Both the position numbers and the translations under genes were made by a program. A stretch of 64,000 nt of DNA from Bog-105 sp965277855 (GTDB lineage: Bacteria; Acidobacteriota; Terriglobia; Bryobacterales; Bryobacteraceae). Within the stretch, counting starts at the first letter, position 1; each line of letters starts with the position of its first letter. Under the pieces are notes generated by a model. The model ran no database searches. It was not told the DNA's origin and saw only the letters and a list, made by a program, of their open reading frames with translations. Below are positions 34,065 through 42,191 of this stretch, in pieces. The stretch spans positions 372,001-436,000 of the forward strand of contig OZ255847.1 of assembly GCA_965277855.1 (NCBI GenBank), in the 5' to 3' direction.

Positions 34065-35636
34065 CTACTGCACGTAAAGAAAGACAGGATTCGAGGAGAT
34101 CCCGTTCGCAACCACAACCAGCTCGCTGAGACCCGGCTCCTGGCCGTCTGGAACATCGTAATGAGTGGACACAATAGCAGCCGACGCGACAGCCATGCTG
34201 CTGTGATCGTGGGTGCGGCTATAGAAAACATGGCCGGTTTTGAGATTTGTGATGCGCACCAAGGGATAGTTCGTGGCGGCTTGGACGTCGTCTCCGTACG
34301 CTGCTCCCTGCGAAACACCGTTCAATCCTATGCCGAAGACTTGATACGAATCACCCGGGCTAAGAAGGAGCGGCGTGAACAGAACGAGCGGTCTTCCATT
34401 CGGCTTAGGGCTGGCCGCGGGCGTGAAAATCTCGACGTCATTCGAGAAGTCGGTCAGCAGAATCTGGCCGGTCGGAAGCACCAGCATGTTGCCGTAGTAG
34501 GACGAATCGCTCGGTGCGTTGGGCGTGCCGGGGATCTGGGTCAGGTTCTTTCCATCCCATTCGAGGAACGTCGCAGGTGTTTGATAGATGCCTGGGCTAG
34601 CCATCATCAGAACCTTGCCATTCGGCTCCAATGCCGCCGGGCCGTCGGCGATGTCGACTCCGTTCGGGAAATCCGGTCCAGCCGTCCATTTCCCGGTAAA
34701 AGAATTGTAGATTGCGGTATGCGCTGCGCCGCAGCTGTTCGCCCCGGTGTAAAAGACCGTTCCGTCGGGCCGCAAGACTCCAGGCCCCACTTCAAACGAG
34801 GAGACCGTTTGTCCGCCGCAATCCGCCGCCGAATCCCAAAGTTGCAACCTCGTACTGCCAGCGCTCTGCCATCTGCCCGTGCTGGGATTGTAGATCTCCG
34901 AGTTCATTCCCGGGGCGTTGTATTGAAAAACGTACGTGTCCACCGTCAGCACCCGCTGATTGGGCAGCAGCGTCCACATTTCCTCGGAGTAAACATCGGA
35001 CTTGCCTGCCCCGGTTGGAGTCCACGCTAAGGTCTTGGGATCGAGCAGATCGGCCTCCGTGGTGCAGCAATTGGCCTGCATATAAGTCCCATTAGCGAGC
35101 ACAACGCTCTGGGCATCGCCAATCCTCGCCAACCCTGCAGGCGGCGGCACGGAGGTCCATGTGTTGGCTACCGGGTCGTAGATAGCGCCTAAGTTAGTCT
35201 CAACGTCGTGAAAGAAATTGTATTCGCCACCCTCGATGATGACGCGCCCATCAGGCAGTACCGCGGACGAGTGATAGAGCGGGCTGTATCCAGCCGGCAG
35301 TGACGCCAATTGCGTCCACGTCCCATTTACGTAATTGCCGGTATCATCCGGCGTCAGCCGCCACCAGTTCTGAGAGCCGCAATCCTGCACCATAACCGTG
35401 CCATCGGTAAGCTGAAGCGGGTTGCAGGCGCCGTTAACCAGAAACGTTGGTTGATTCGTCAGTGCCTGCCACGGCGACCCCGTTTGGGCCGCAAGATCTG
35501 CTCTGCGGGTCTGGGCGAGGATGGAATGGCCATGCGGTGGCGGGATCGGGGTCAGCGGCGGGAGCTGTTGTGCGCCGGCAACGCTGGGCCAAATCATCCA
35601 CATGGCCGCCGCAGCTATGAGTATTTTGTGTTTCAT
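34065..35636 (-). CDS. Exported galactose-oxidase-like kelch protein with DUF1929 domain
   Basis: This is a 523-residue secreted protein. A signal peptide (ILIAAAAMWMIWPSVAGAQQ) is followed by a kelch-type beta-propeller with blades such as YHSSAVLPDGRVIIEGGEYN, NTWTSVPPPAG and DGPAALEPNGKVLMMASPGI. The C-terminal 105 residues are a DUF1929 galactose-oxidase-like domain (SPGDSYQVFGIGLNGVSQGA, RTHDHSSMAVASA, QEPGLSELVVVANGISSNPV). In galactose/glyoxal oxidases this domain supplies a copper-binding histidine, and the propeller supplies Tyr, Tyr-Cys and His ligands. I can see candidates but cannot confirm the set, so enzyme activity is uncertain. It stands alone. Confidence 0.75.
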   Translation of the reverse strand: MKHKILIAAAAMWMIWPSVAGAQQLPPLTPIPPPHGHSILAQTRRADLAAQTGSPWQALTNQPTFLVNGACNPLQLTDGTVMVQDCGSQNWWRLTPDDTGNYVNGTWTQLASLPAGYSPLYHSSAVLPDGRVIIEGGEYNFFHDVETNLGAIYDPVANTWTSVPPPAGLARIGDAQSVVLANGTYMQANCCTTEADLLDPKTLAWTPTGAGKSDVYSEEMWTLLPNQRVLTVDTYVFQYNAPGMNSEIYNPSTGRWQSAGSTRLQLWDSAADCGGQTVSSFEVGPGVLRPDGTVFYTGANSCGAAHTAIYNSFTGKWTAGPDFPNGVDIADGPAALEPNGKVLMMASPGIYQTPATFLEWDGKNLTQIPGTPNAPSDSSYYGNMLVLPTGQILLTDFSNDVEIFTPAASPKPNGRPLVLFTPLLLSPGDSYQVFGIGLNGVSQGAAYGDDVQAATNYPLVRITNLKTGHVFYSRTHDHSSMAVASAAIVSTHYDVPDGQEPGLSELVVVANGISSNPVFLYVQ

Positions 35637-35701
35637 GTCGTCGACTCGAATGGGATTCTACACCCAATTGCCTGTGGATGAAAGGCTTTCTTCCGTTTCT
35701 T

Positions 35702-35855
35702 TTATTGGGTAGGAACAAACTCCGCGTCTTTCGCCCGCGCCACCGTCGTCTCCAAAGCCAGTCGGGCCGTCTCCGAATCGAGTGCTGCAATACTTTCGGC
35801 CAGAATCATCAGGTTCGCCGATTCCAGCAGCGCCCACGCCAGATACACGCGGCGC
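35702..35855 (-). other. Possible 3' coding remnant, unidentified
   Basis: On the minus strand about 50 open codons end in TAA: RVYLAWALLESANLMILAES then IAALDSETARLALETTVARA and KDAEFVPTQ. The third-position GC bias and amphipathic pattern look like real coding sequence, but there is no start and no recognised family. Its 5' side runs straight into the plus-strand ADOP remnant, so it would be a truncated gene end. Confidence 0.3.
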
Positions 35856-36528
35856 TTCTTTCCCAATCAGGACGCGATAGGGGAAACGTATCCGGCCGGC
35901 AATCGGTTACCGCTATGGCCCGGGCGAGCTGCCCATGCGCGACATCGTAGGGGTTGTAGAAGACGTGAAACAGAGCGGCCTCGGCGTCGCAGCCGCTGCC
36001 GAGGCCTATGCCCCTCTAGCCCAGAGCCCGTTTTCCAAAATGGTTGTCGCCGAAAATACGGCCATGGATCGATCCGCACAGCCTGGTTCAGGCGGCGCGC
36101 CGCCAGGTAGCCGCGCTTGATCACGCTGCTGCTCACTGGTTTCGCGGGTTTAGCGTTGCTGCTGGCCTGCCTGGGAGTGTATGGCGTGATCTCTTACTCG
36201 GTATTTATGGTCTTATCTCATACTCCGTCGCCCAGCGCACGCGGGAAATCGGAATTCGCATGGCACTCGGCGCTCCATCTGGAGATGTGTTGCGAGTAGT
36301 GCTTGCGCAGGGGGCGAAGATCGCGGCGGTGGGAATTCTCACTGGCCTGACCGCTTCCTTTTGCTTGATCCGATTGATGGCGAATCTTCTTTCTCCGTTA
36401 GCTCCCCTGATCCGGTCACCTTTGCGGAGGTAGCTGTTGCGATACTTCTTATCGCTTTGCTTGCCTCCTACTTGCCTGCGCGCCGCGCGGTGAGTGTCGA
36501 TCCGATCAGCGCACTGCGTTGCGAATAG
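35850..36528 (+). pseudogene. Decayed chimeric ADOP permease C-terminal half
   Basis: Pieces of the second half of an ADOP permease can be read in shifting frames: RRFFPNQDAIG, then MRDIVGVVEDVKQSGLGVAA with EAYAPLAQSPFSKMVV, IDPHSLVQAARRQVAALD in another frame, and ITLLLTGFAGLALLLACLGV-YGVISYS in a third. At 36200 a second GIYGLISYSVAQRTREIGIR begins, so the same motif occurs twice back to back. A one-base deletion shifts the end, which then reads PDPVTFAEVAVAILLIALLA and ends SVDPISALRCE. The 3' part is a diverged copy of the neighbouring intact gene. No function is possible. Confidence 0.85.
36200..36528 (+). repeat. Diverged, frameshifted second copy of the ADOP copy 2 tail
   Basis: This 329-base segment corresponds base for base to 33345-33674 except for about 33 substitutions and one missing T in the run near 36390. 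Its left edge is sharp and falls in the shared GxYGxISYS codons, which points to recombination between two ADOP genes at that motif. Confidence 0.75.
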
Positions 36529-36545
36529 TCGAATAGAGAAAGGAA

Positions 36546-36753
36546 CGTGGGCCGCCTGCCCGACCACTCAAGCGCTTCGAGCAGGTGACTCTATCCATCT
36601 GAGACCGCCTGGGCATCCGTCAGGCCAAATTCTGGACCTGCGAGGTCGGCAGTTCTAACCACCACCTGATCTACCCTTTGCGCTGGGGCTTGATGGCTGA
36701 ACGCGACCAGAAATGGGCGGCCTTCCTCGCCACCCGGAGTGGCTGGAGAAGCC
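36546..36753 (+). pseudogene. NIPSNAP-family protein remnant
   Basis: The plus strand carries LKRFEQVTLSI, an in-frame TGA, DRLGIRQAKFWTCEVGSSNH, HLIYPLRWGLMAERDQKWAA and, after a frame change, HPEWLEK. This order (RF..HT.. RxGIR..GFWT..IG.SN..L.Y.L.W.S.AER..KW.AF..DPEW) is that of NIPSNAP proteins, small dimeric ferredoxin-like-fold proteins. At least one stop and two frame changes are present, and the 5' and 3' ends are missing. The right edge meets a minus-strand ADOP remnant at about 36754. Confidence 0.6.
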
Positions 36754-37254
36754 AACGGAGGCAAGCAGCAAGGCGGCTAGCGAGAAAGCGGTTAAGAGCA
36801 CTGCGCTGAAACGTTCGCGGGCAATGACTAACCAACGGCGCAAGCGGCCGCTGCTGGTGGTGAAACGGGAACCGCCGTTGATGAGGCCCGCAGTGGCGGG
36901 TGGAGGTAAGAAGTGATGAGCGAGGGTCCCAGGCCGAAAACGAGGGCGGTCAGAACAGACGGGCGACCGAGAAGAGAAAGACACGCGTGTCGACAGTGAT
37001 GCGCGCCGACTAAGTGAGCGTTTGGGGAGCGAGTGGGAGCAGGCCGGCTATTGTTCAGCGGACAAACACGGCGCAGAGCAAGCCCCCAGAAATGGCAAGG
37101 AGTAGGCTTTCGGTGAGCACCTGGCGAATGATGCGCCAGCGGCTCGCGCCGAGCGAAGCGCGAACGGCCATCTCCTGACGGCGCGAGGCAAACCGTGCGA
37201 GAAGGTTGGCGATATTTGCGCAGGCAACGGCCGTAAGCAGGATCGACGTTCCGT
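36754..37254 (-). pseudogene. Decayed ADOP permease, opposite strand
   Basis: Reading leftward from 37254: TSILLTAVACANIANLLARF, ASRRQEMAVRASLGASRWRI and IRQVLTESLLLAISGGLL are the first FtsX domain of an ADOP permease; a TGA follows. Further on, VLTALVFGLGPSL and RERFSAVLLTAFSLAALLLA-SVG are from later parts of the same protein family, but large segments between them are gone. This gene lay on the strand opposite to the other ADOP remnant, so at least two ADOP genes died in this 1.7-kb interval. Confidence 0.75.
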
Positions 37255-37347
37255 TGATCGTTCAATTGATACGAAAAACGAAGCTTCCTGCGCTGTGATC
37301 TAATTGAAATCCGTTTTGTGTATACTCTGTGGAACGGAGTTCCCCTA

Positions 37348-39087
37348 GTGAAACCAACTTATCTCGCTGTTTTCCTTCCACTTTTCCTCGCGGTTTTACC
37401 GGCGAGTGCAGTCACGGTCGGCGTAACTGGACCGACTGCCGCCTCCCAACCCGTAGGCACGAGCGTCAACTGGACCGCCAGTAACACGGCCCAGGATGGT
37501 AAGACCCTGCAATTTCGCTGGGTCATCGCGCAGAACGGAGTAACAGTGGTTAGCCGCGATTTCGGCTCGATGACCACGATCAGCTACGCCCCCATGCAGG
37601 AAGGCGCGTACACAGTTACAGTGACGGCCCGCGATTCTGCAAATCTGGCGGATACCGGCGTAACCTCCGCTACCTATACAGCGACCTCCCTGCTAACCAG
37701 TCTCGATACACCCGTTGTAACTGGAACCAGCAACCCTTTGGTTGCCATATACAGTGCTTCTTGCACAGCCGGCACGATGCGCGTGTTCTTTGCGCCGCTC
37801 GGCATAGCGGTCACTAACGGTTCAGCTACGCCTTATCAAAACTGTGTCGCAGGACAGAGTGTGAATTTTCAGATCGCCGGCATGACGCCCAACACCACCT
37901 ACACGATGGCGTACCAGGTCTCTTCCGGTTTCTCTTTTACCAATGGGCCAGTGTCGCAGTTTCGCACCGGCGCACTCCCGACGGGCGTGCAAATCCCAAC
38001 TATGACCGTGCGGGGAGTCAGTCAAGGCCAACCGGTGATCCTCAACTCTTACCTTGGTCCTCAAACCACCATTCCAGTAGCCTACGACACTTCCGGCAGT
38101 GTTATTTGGTACTACCCGGGTGCTAACCAGCTGTTGCGGCCTTTTAATGGCGGCACCATGATGGTGATTCACGGTGAATCACTGCAGGAAATCGATCTTC
38201 TAGGTAACATCATTCGTGAAACCAACATCTCGCGGGTAGGCGAAGAGCTGACCGGAGCTCCTTTTAACATCATTAGCTCTGCCATTCCTAACCGGATAGC
38301 GGGCTTTAATCATGATGCGATACGGCTGCCCAATGGAAATATCGCGGTGCTGGCGGGAATAGAACAGATTGCTGACCAGGGACAAGGGCCGGTCGACGTG
38401 CTGGGCGACGCGATTCTGGTTTTAGATGATAACTTTCAAGTGGTTTGGGCGTGGAGTGGGTTTCAACATCTCAACGTCATGCGCAAAGCAATCTTAGGCG
38501 AAACCTGCATCACCAACGGACCTGGTTGTCCGGTGCTGCAATACGGGATGGTGGCGAACGACTGGATGCACGCCAATTCACTGAACTATACCGGTGATAA
38601 CAACATCATTCTGTCCGTCCGGCACCAGGATTGGGTGTTGAAGATCGATTACGCCAGTGGCGCTGGTGCCGGGGACATTATCTGGACGATGGGAAATCAA
38701 GGAAATTTCGCCTTGTTGAGCGGAAACTGGTTCACCCATCAACACAATGTAAGCCTCACTGGAACCGAAATGACCTTGTTTGACAACGCTAATGAAACTC
38801 ACACCTTGTTCAATGGAAGTCGTGGACTTGCCTTAACTGTCGATGAATCGGCCCTGACCGTTGCCATTTCGACCGAAGCACGCCTGAACCTCTATTCGTA
38901 CGCCGTCGGTTCTGCGCAGAGGCTTTTAAGTAACAACCTGTATTTCTTGGCAGGAGTTCCGGCACCGGATAGTAGCGAGGCGATTGAATTTTCACCGGGT
39001 CCGGGCGAAGCAGCACCAATGGTGTACTTCGATATGAACAGTCAGACCTACCGAAGCTTTAGGATGAGTGATCTGTACACGCCTTAA
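37348..39087 (+). CDS. Exported arylsulfotransferase (ASST)-like protein
   Basis: This is a secreted protein of about 579 residues. After a signal peptide (TYLAVFLPLFLAVLPASA) an Ig-like domain spans roughly residues 20-110 (QPVGTSVNWTASNTAQDGKT). The rest is an arylsulfotransferase beta-propeller: GFNHDAIRLPNGNIAVLA, NDWMHANSLNYTGDNNIILS, VRHQDWVLKID and WFTHQHNVSLTG. These carry the three conserved histidines and the arginine of the ASST active site, which moves sulfate between phenols through a sulfo-histidine. I choose GTG at 37348 because GGAG sits eight bases upstream and the signal peptide begins there; an earlier GTG is at 37318. A TATACT box is at 37319-37324. A PEP-CTERM gene follows after 36 bases. 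Confidence 0.85.
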   Translation: MKPTYLAVFLPLFLAVLPASAVTVGVTGPTAASQPVGTSVNWTASNTAQDGKTLQFRWVIAQNGVTVVSRDFGSMTTISYAPMQEGAYTVTVTARDSANLADTGVTSATYTATSLLTSLDTPVVTGTSNPLVAIYSASCTAGTMRVFFAPLGIAVTNGSATPYQNCVAGQSVNFQIAGMTPNTTYTMAYQVSSGFSFTNGPVSQFRTGALPTGVQIPTMTVRGVSQGQPVILNSYLGPQTTIPVAYDTSGSVIWYYPGANQLLRPFNGGTMMVIHGESLQEIDLLGNIIRETNISRVGEELTGAPFNIISSAIPNRIAGFNHDAIRLPNGNIAVLAGIEQIADQGQGPVDVLGDAILVLDDNFQVVWAWSGFQHLNVMRKAILGETCITNGPGCPVLQYGMVANDWMHANSLNYTGDNNIILSVRHQDWVLKIDYASGAGAGDIIWTMGNQGNFALLSGNWFTHQHNVSLTGTEMTLFDNANETHTLFNGSRGLALTVDESALTVAISTEARLNLYSYAVGSAQRLLSNNLYFLAGVPAPDSSEAIEFSPGPGEAAPMVYFDMNSQTYRSFRMSDLYTP

Positions 39088-39123
39088 CCAAAGGGCAATG
39101 AGCGTTCTAACCTGGAGATAACA

Positions 39124-39813
39124 ATGACGTCAAAATTACTCTTACTTAGCTCTCTTTCCATGCTGTTGCTATTCCATCCGGAACTCGCTTCTTCGGCTAC
39201 CATCACAACCCTCAATTTCAGCGAATTGCCACCCACCCCGATTCCAGCATCCGGGTTCCATGCATTCGGAATTGATTTCAGCTTCGTCAGAGACAGTCAG
39301 GCGTCGTCAAATTTTGTCGGCGGAGCAACGTTTGGCGCACCGTTCGGCGGGATCACAAAGAACTTAATGAGTCCCGTGTTGTTAGGAAGCGTTCCCGGCG
39401 TCCTGACGCTTACTTTCGACGCACCTACTTCGCAACTCTCTTTCGATGCCGCGCTTGGAGTAACAACTCAGGACGTGTTTCAGGTTCGGCTTTTCAACGC
39501 GGCGGGCTTCTCATTAGGCACGTCGAATAATCTCACGCATCCAGCAGGCTGCCCACCATCTCCCGCGGTCTGCCCCAATGCTTCGGAAGGCTCGTATTCT
39601 TACTCGGGCGCTTCGGTGAAAACCGCCGCTCTCGATTTCTCTTCGCAAGTTCCGGGCGCAACACCGGCGCCGTTTGCCCTCGATAACTTGACTTACTCGA
39701 TTGGTTCTACGTCCACGGTTCCTGAGCCGAATGAAACATTCTTATTGTTGGGTGGCTTCGGGTTGTTAATGACTGTGCTTCGGCGCGGGATGGGAAGACG
39801 CGCAAGCTGTTAA
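39124..39813 (+). CDS. PEP-CTERM protein
   Basis: This is a 229-residue exported protein with a signal peptide (LLLSSLSMLLLFHPELASSA) and a C-terminal sorting signal: VPEPNETFLLLGGFGLLMTV followed by LRRGMGRRAS, that is the PEP motif, one hydrophobic span and a basic tail. The body is beta-rich (ITTLNFSELPPTPIPASGFH, VLTLTFDAPTSQLSFDAALG), similar to secreted PEP-CTERM proteins with jelly-roll folds. It should be processed by an exosortase encoded elsewhere. GGAG precedes ATG by six bases. Its last 48 bases overlap the convergent M23 gene. Confidence 0.85.
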   Translation: MTSKLLLLSSLSMLLLFHPELASSATITTLNFSELPPTPIPASGFHAFGIDFSFVRDSQASSNFVGGATFGAPFGGITKNLMSPVLLGSVPGVLTLTFDAPTSQLSFDAALGVTTQDVFQVRLFNAAGFSLGTSNNLTHPAGCPPSPAVCPNASEGSYSYSGASVKTAALDFSSQVPGATPAPFALDNLTYSIGSTSTVPEPNETFLLLGGFGLLMTVLRRGMGRRASC

Positions 39814-40605
39814 GTGAACCCACTGTAAAGGGTTGATCGCCTCACCATTCGCATAGAGCGTCCAATGGAGATGCGGGCCGGTGGAACGGCCCGTTGAACC
39901 GACGTAACCGACTACATCGCCCGCCTTTACTTGCTGGCCCTGCTGCGCCTCAAATTTCGACATATGCAGATAGATCGACTGGAGACCCTGTCCGTGATCT
40001 ATAGCGACCGTACCGCCTCGTAGCGCAAATTCCCCGACTATCTTGACCACGCCAGCGGTGACGGCATGAATCGGCGAACCGAGCGGCCCGCGTTGATCGA
40101 GTCCGGCGTGATACTCGCCGGTGGGCTTTCCATTGTGTAGGCGCATCACGCCGAAAGGCGATGTAATGCAGCCTGGAATGGGTGGTTCCAGCGGCTCCCG
40201 CCAGTAACGCCTTGCTGAAACATCCTTGAGAAATGCCGCGAATCTGGCGCGTTCTTCCGGGCTTGAGTGTAGTTCGGAGAGGGCTTTGCTCAGCACCACA
40301 TTCTGCGTCGCATAATGAGCATTCCTGATCGTGATTTCTTGCGTGTGGATGACGCTGTTCTTTTCATCCAGCCACTCGAGCCGATAGAGCCCCGGTTTCG
40401 CCAGAACGTCAACCGGCATCAGGCCCAAAGTTCCGCCGCCGTCCTGCGGGAAAAGCTCGATTGAGTGGTGATTCAGGCGCGCGTTACGAGCCTGCCCGTC
40501 GCCGTACACCTTCAGAACTTGCCCTTGCTTCAAAATGTTTGGTTCAACGTGAAATTGCTGAGCAACGAGTGGGGACAGCCAAATTAATGCCACGAAGCAG
40601 CGCAC
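39766..40605 (-). CDS. Exported M23-family metallopeptidase
   Basis: This is a LytM/M23 zinc endopeptidase of about 279 residues that would cut peptidoglycan cross-bridges in the periplasm. Metal ligands are visible in YHAGLDQRGPLG (H-x3-D) and GPHLHW (H-x-H); DHGQGLQSIYLHMS and AGDVVGYVGSTGRSTG are typical flanks. An N-terminal beta domain (PNILKQGQVLKVYGDGQARN) precedes it, as in many two-domain M23 proteins. I use GTG at 40605, which begins the signal peptide RCFVALIWLSPLVAQQ; an ATG at 40650 would add 15 polar residues and share its CATG with the start of the divergent GH28 gene. Confidence 0.85.
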   Translation of the reverse strand: MRCFVALIWLSPLVAQQFHVEPNILKQGQVLKVYGDGQARNARLNHHSIELFPQDGGGTLGLMPVDVLAKPGLYRLEWLDEKNSVIHTQEITIRNAHYATQNVVLSKALSELHSSPEERARFAAFLKDVSARRYWREPLEPPIPGCITSPFGVMRLHNGKPTGEYHAGLDQRGPLGSPIHAVTAGVVKIVGEFALRGGTVAIDHGQGLQSIYLHMSKFEAQQGQQVKAGDVVGYVGSTGRSTGPHLHWTLYANGEAINPLQWVHLTACASSHPAPKHSH

Positions 40606-40648
40606 TTCAACAGAATACTGGGATGAGGATGTGTAAAATTCTTGAGGC

Positions 40649-42094
40649 ATGAGAAGGCGATCGTTCCTGAGCCTGCTGGCGGCGGCCCCGGGCTTCCTCG
40701 AAGCGCAAGCACCCGCTATTTATTCCGTGCTTAGTTTTGGTGCTCGAGGCGATGGAATCGAAAACGATACGCGCGCCATTCAGCGCGCCATCGATGCCTG
40801 TGCGTCAGCCGGCGGTGGGCGCGTGCTGCTACCGGCCGGCAAGACCTATCTCAGCGGCACGCTCACTCTGAAATCGAACATCACGTTCGAAATTCAAAAC
40901 GGCGCGACCTTGAAGGCCAGCGGCAATCGCGATGATTTTCGGGAATTCGGATCGCTGCTCTTTGCCAAAGAAGCCGAAAATGTACAAATTTGCGGCGCCG
41001 GCCGGATCGATGGCAATTTTCACGCCTATCTGAAAGACATGCAGGAAGGCGGCTACAAGGTGACCGCTGCGTTTCTCGGACCGTACGATCCGCTCGATAA
41101 GCCATCGGAACTCAATCCTCCTGATGGCCGCCCTCGCATGCTTCTATTTGTCGGCTGCCGGAATGTGCGGCTGGAAAACTTTACGATTGTTGACGCTCCT
41201 ACCTGGACCATTCATCCGATTGGCTGCGACGGTTTGTATGTCGAAGGTATCTCAATTCTTAACGATCTCCGCGTCCCGAACTGCGACGGCATCGACGTGG
41301 ACCATTGCCGTCGGGTACGAATCGCAAACTGTAACATCCAGGCCGGCGACGACTGTATCATCCTCAAAACATCCCGTAACTTCACAAAGTATGGCCCGTG
41401 TGAAGATATCACCGTCACGGGCTGTACGCTTACTTCCAGTTCAGCGGCAATCAAGATCGAGCCGGAAGGTCCGGAGACTATTCGGAATGCGGTCTTCGTT
41501 GGATGCGTGATTTCGCATAGTAACCGAGGCATTTGCCTGTTAAATCGTGATGGGGCGCTTGTCGAAAACCTGGTCTTCTCAGATATGGTTATCACAACCG
41601 GCTTGCGAGCGGCGATGTGGTGGGGTGCAGGCGAGCCGATTCACTTGTCAAATCTGCCGCGTGACGCCGGAACAAAAACGGGCACGGTTCGCGCGCTCCG
41701 CTTTCACAACGTCTTGTGCGACGGCGAGAGTGGGTTGTTTATTCACGGCTGGCAGGATAGCCCGATCAGCGACGTTGCTTTCGACGATGTGCGTGTAAGT
41801 ATCCGGAAAAGTTCACCGATCAAAGGCGGATTCTATGACCTGCGGCCCGGCACCGCCTACCTGGGCTTGTATCAGCACAAGATTGCCGGTGTGTACTGCC
41901 GCTGGGCTTCAGATCTTTCTTTGCGTAACGTGACCGTGCATTGGGGCGCAGACCCGCCGGAGTATTACGGCCCGGCGCTCGAAGCGGAAAACGTAACCGG
42001 CCTTCAGTTGGAGAATTTCAGAGGCGTGGGAGCGCATCCCGCTGATGCGAGCCAGTTGGTCAACGGGAAAGCGATGCTCGGCGGCTCACGGTAA
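40649..42094 (+). CDS. Glycoside hydrolase family 28 (polygalacturonase-like)
   Basis: This is a 481-residue pectinase-type right-handed beta-helix enzyme. It has a twin-arginine-type signal (RRRSFLSLLAAAPGFLEAQA). The N-terminal pectate-lyase fold block SFGARGDGIENDTRAIQRAI is followed by the GH28 catalytic strands NCDGIDVDHCRRVRIANCNI and QAGDDCIILKTS, holding the three catalytic aspartates, and by SSSAAIKIEPEG in place of the more common G-T-K-I-G. The family usually cleaves polygalacturonan; exo-acting or rhamnogalacturonan members cannot be excluded. The 3' end overlaps the trailing reading frame of the enolase-superfamily gene. Confidence 0.9.
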   Translation: MRRRSFLSLLAAAPGFLEAQAPAIYSVLSFGARGDGIENDTRAIQRAIDACASAGGGRVLLPAGKTYLSGTLTLKSNITFEIQNGATLKASGNRDDFREFGSLLFAKEAENVQICGAGRIDGNFHAYLKDMQEGGYKVTAAFLGPYDPLDKPSELNPPDGRPRMLLFVGCRNVRLENFTIVDAPTWTIHPIGCDGLYVEGISILNDLRVPNCDGIDVDHCRRVRIANCNIQAGDDCIILKTSRNFTKYGPCEDITVTGCTLTSSSAAIKIEPEGPETIRNAVFVGCVISHSNRGICLLNRDGALVENLVFSDMVITTGLRAAMWWGAGEPIHLSNLPRDAGTKTGTVRALRFHNVLCDGESGLFIHGWQDSPISDVAFDDVRVSIRKSSPIKGGFYDLRPGTAYLGLYQHKIAGVYCRWASDLSLRNVTVHWGADPPEYYGPALEAENVTGLQLENFRGVGAHPADASQLVNGKAMLGGSR

Positions 42095-42191
42095 AGCGCT
42101 TTTCGATATCCGGCAGCAGTGCGCAGCCGTGCCCAGGCTCGGTGGTGATACTTACACAACCGTCCTTCACCGTAGGCACACCGCTGATGAC
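42060..42191 (-). other. In-frame C-terminal coding segment behind an amber stop
   Basis: Directly after the TAG of the enolase-superfamily gene (42192-42194), the same frame stays open for 43 codons: VISGVPTVKDGCVSITTEPG then HGCALLPDIEKRFTVSRRAS before TGA at 42060. The pattern 'P-V-x-D-G-x-V-x-I-x-x-x-P-G-x-G..L-P-D-I-x-K-R' is the usual end of mandelate-racemase-type proteins. The reading is direct; whether the stop is read through or simply a mutation is unknown. Confidence 0.65.

Noticed and set aside
34161..35030. 289-codon plus-strand frame opposite the kelch protein
   Set aside because: Arginine-rich shadow; the kelch and DUF1929 motifs are on the minus strand.
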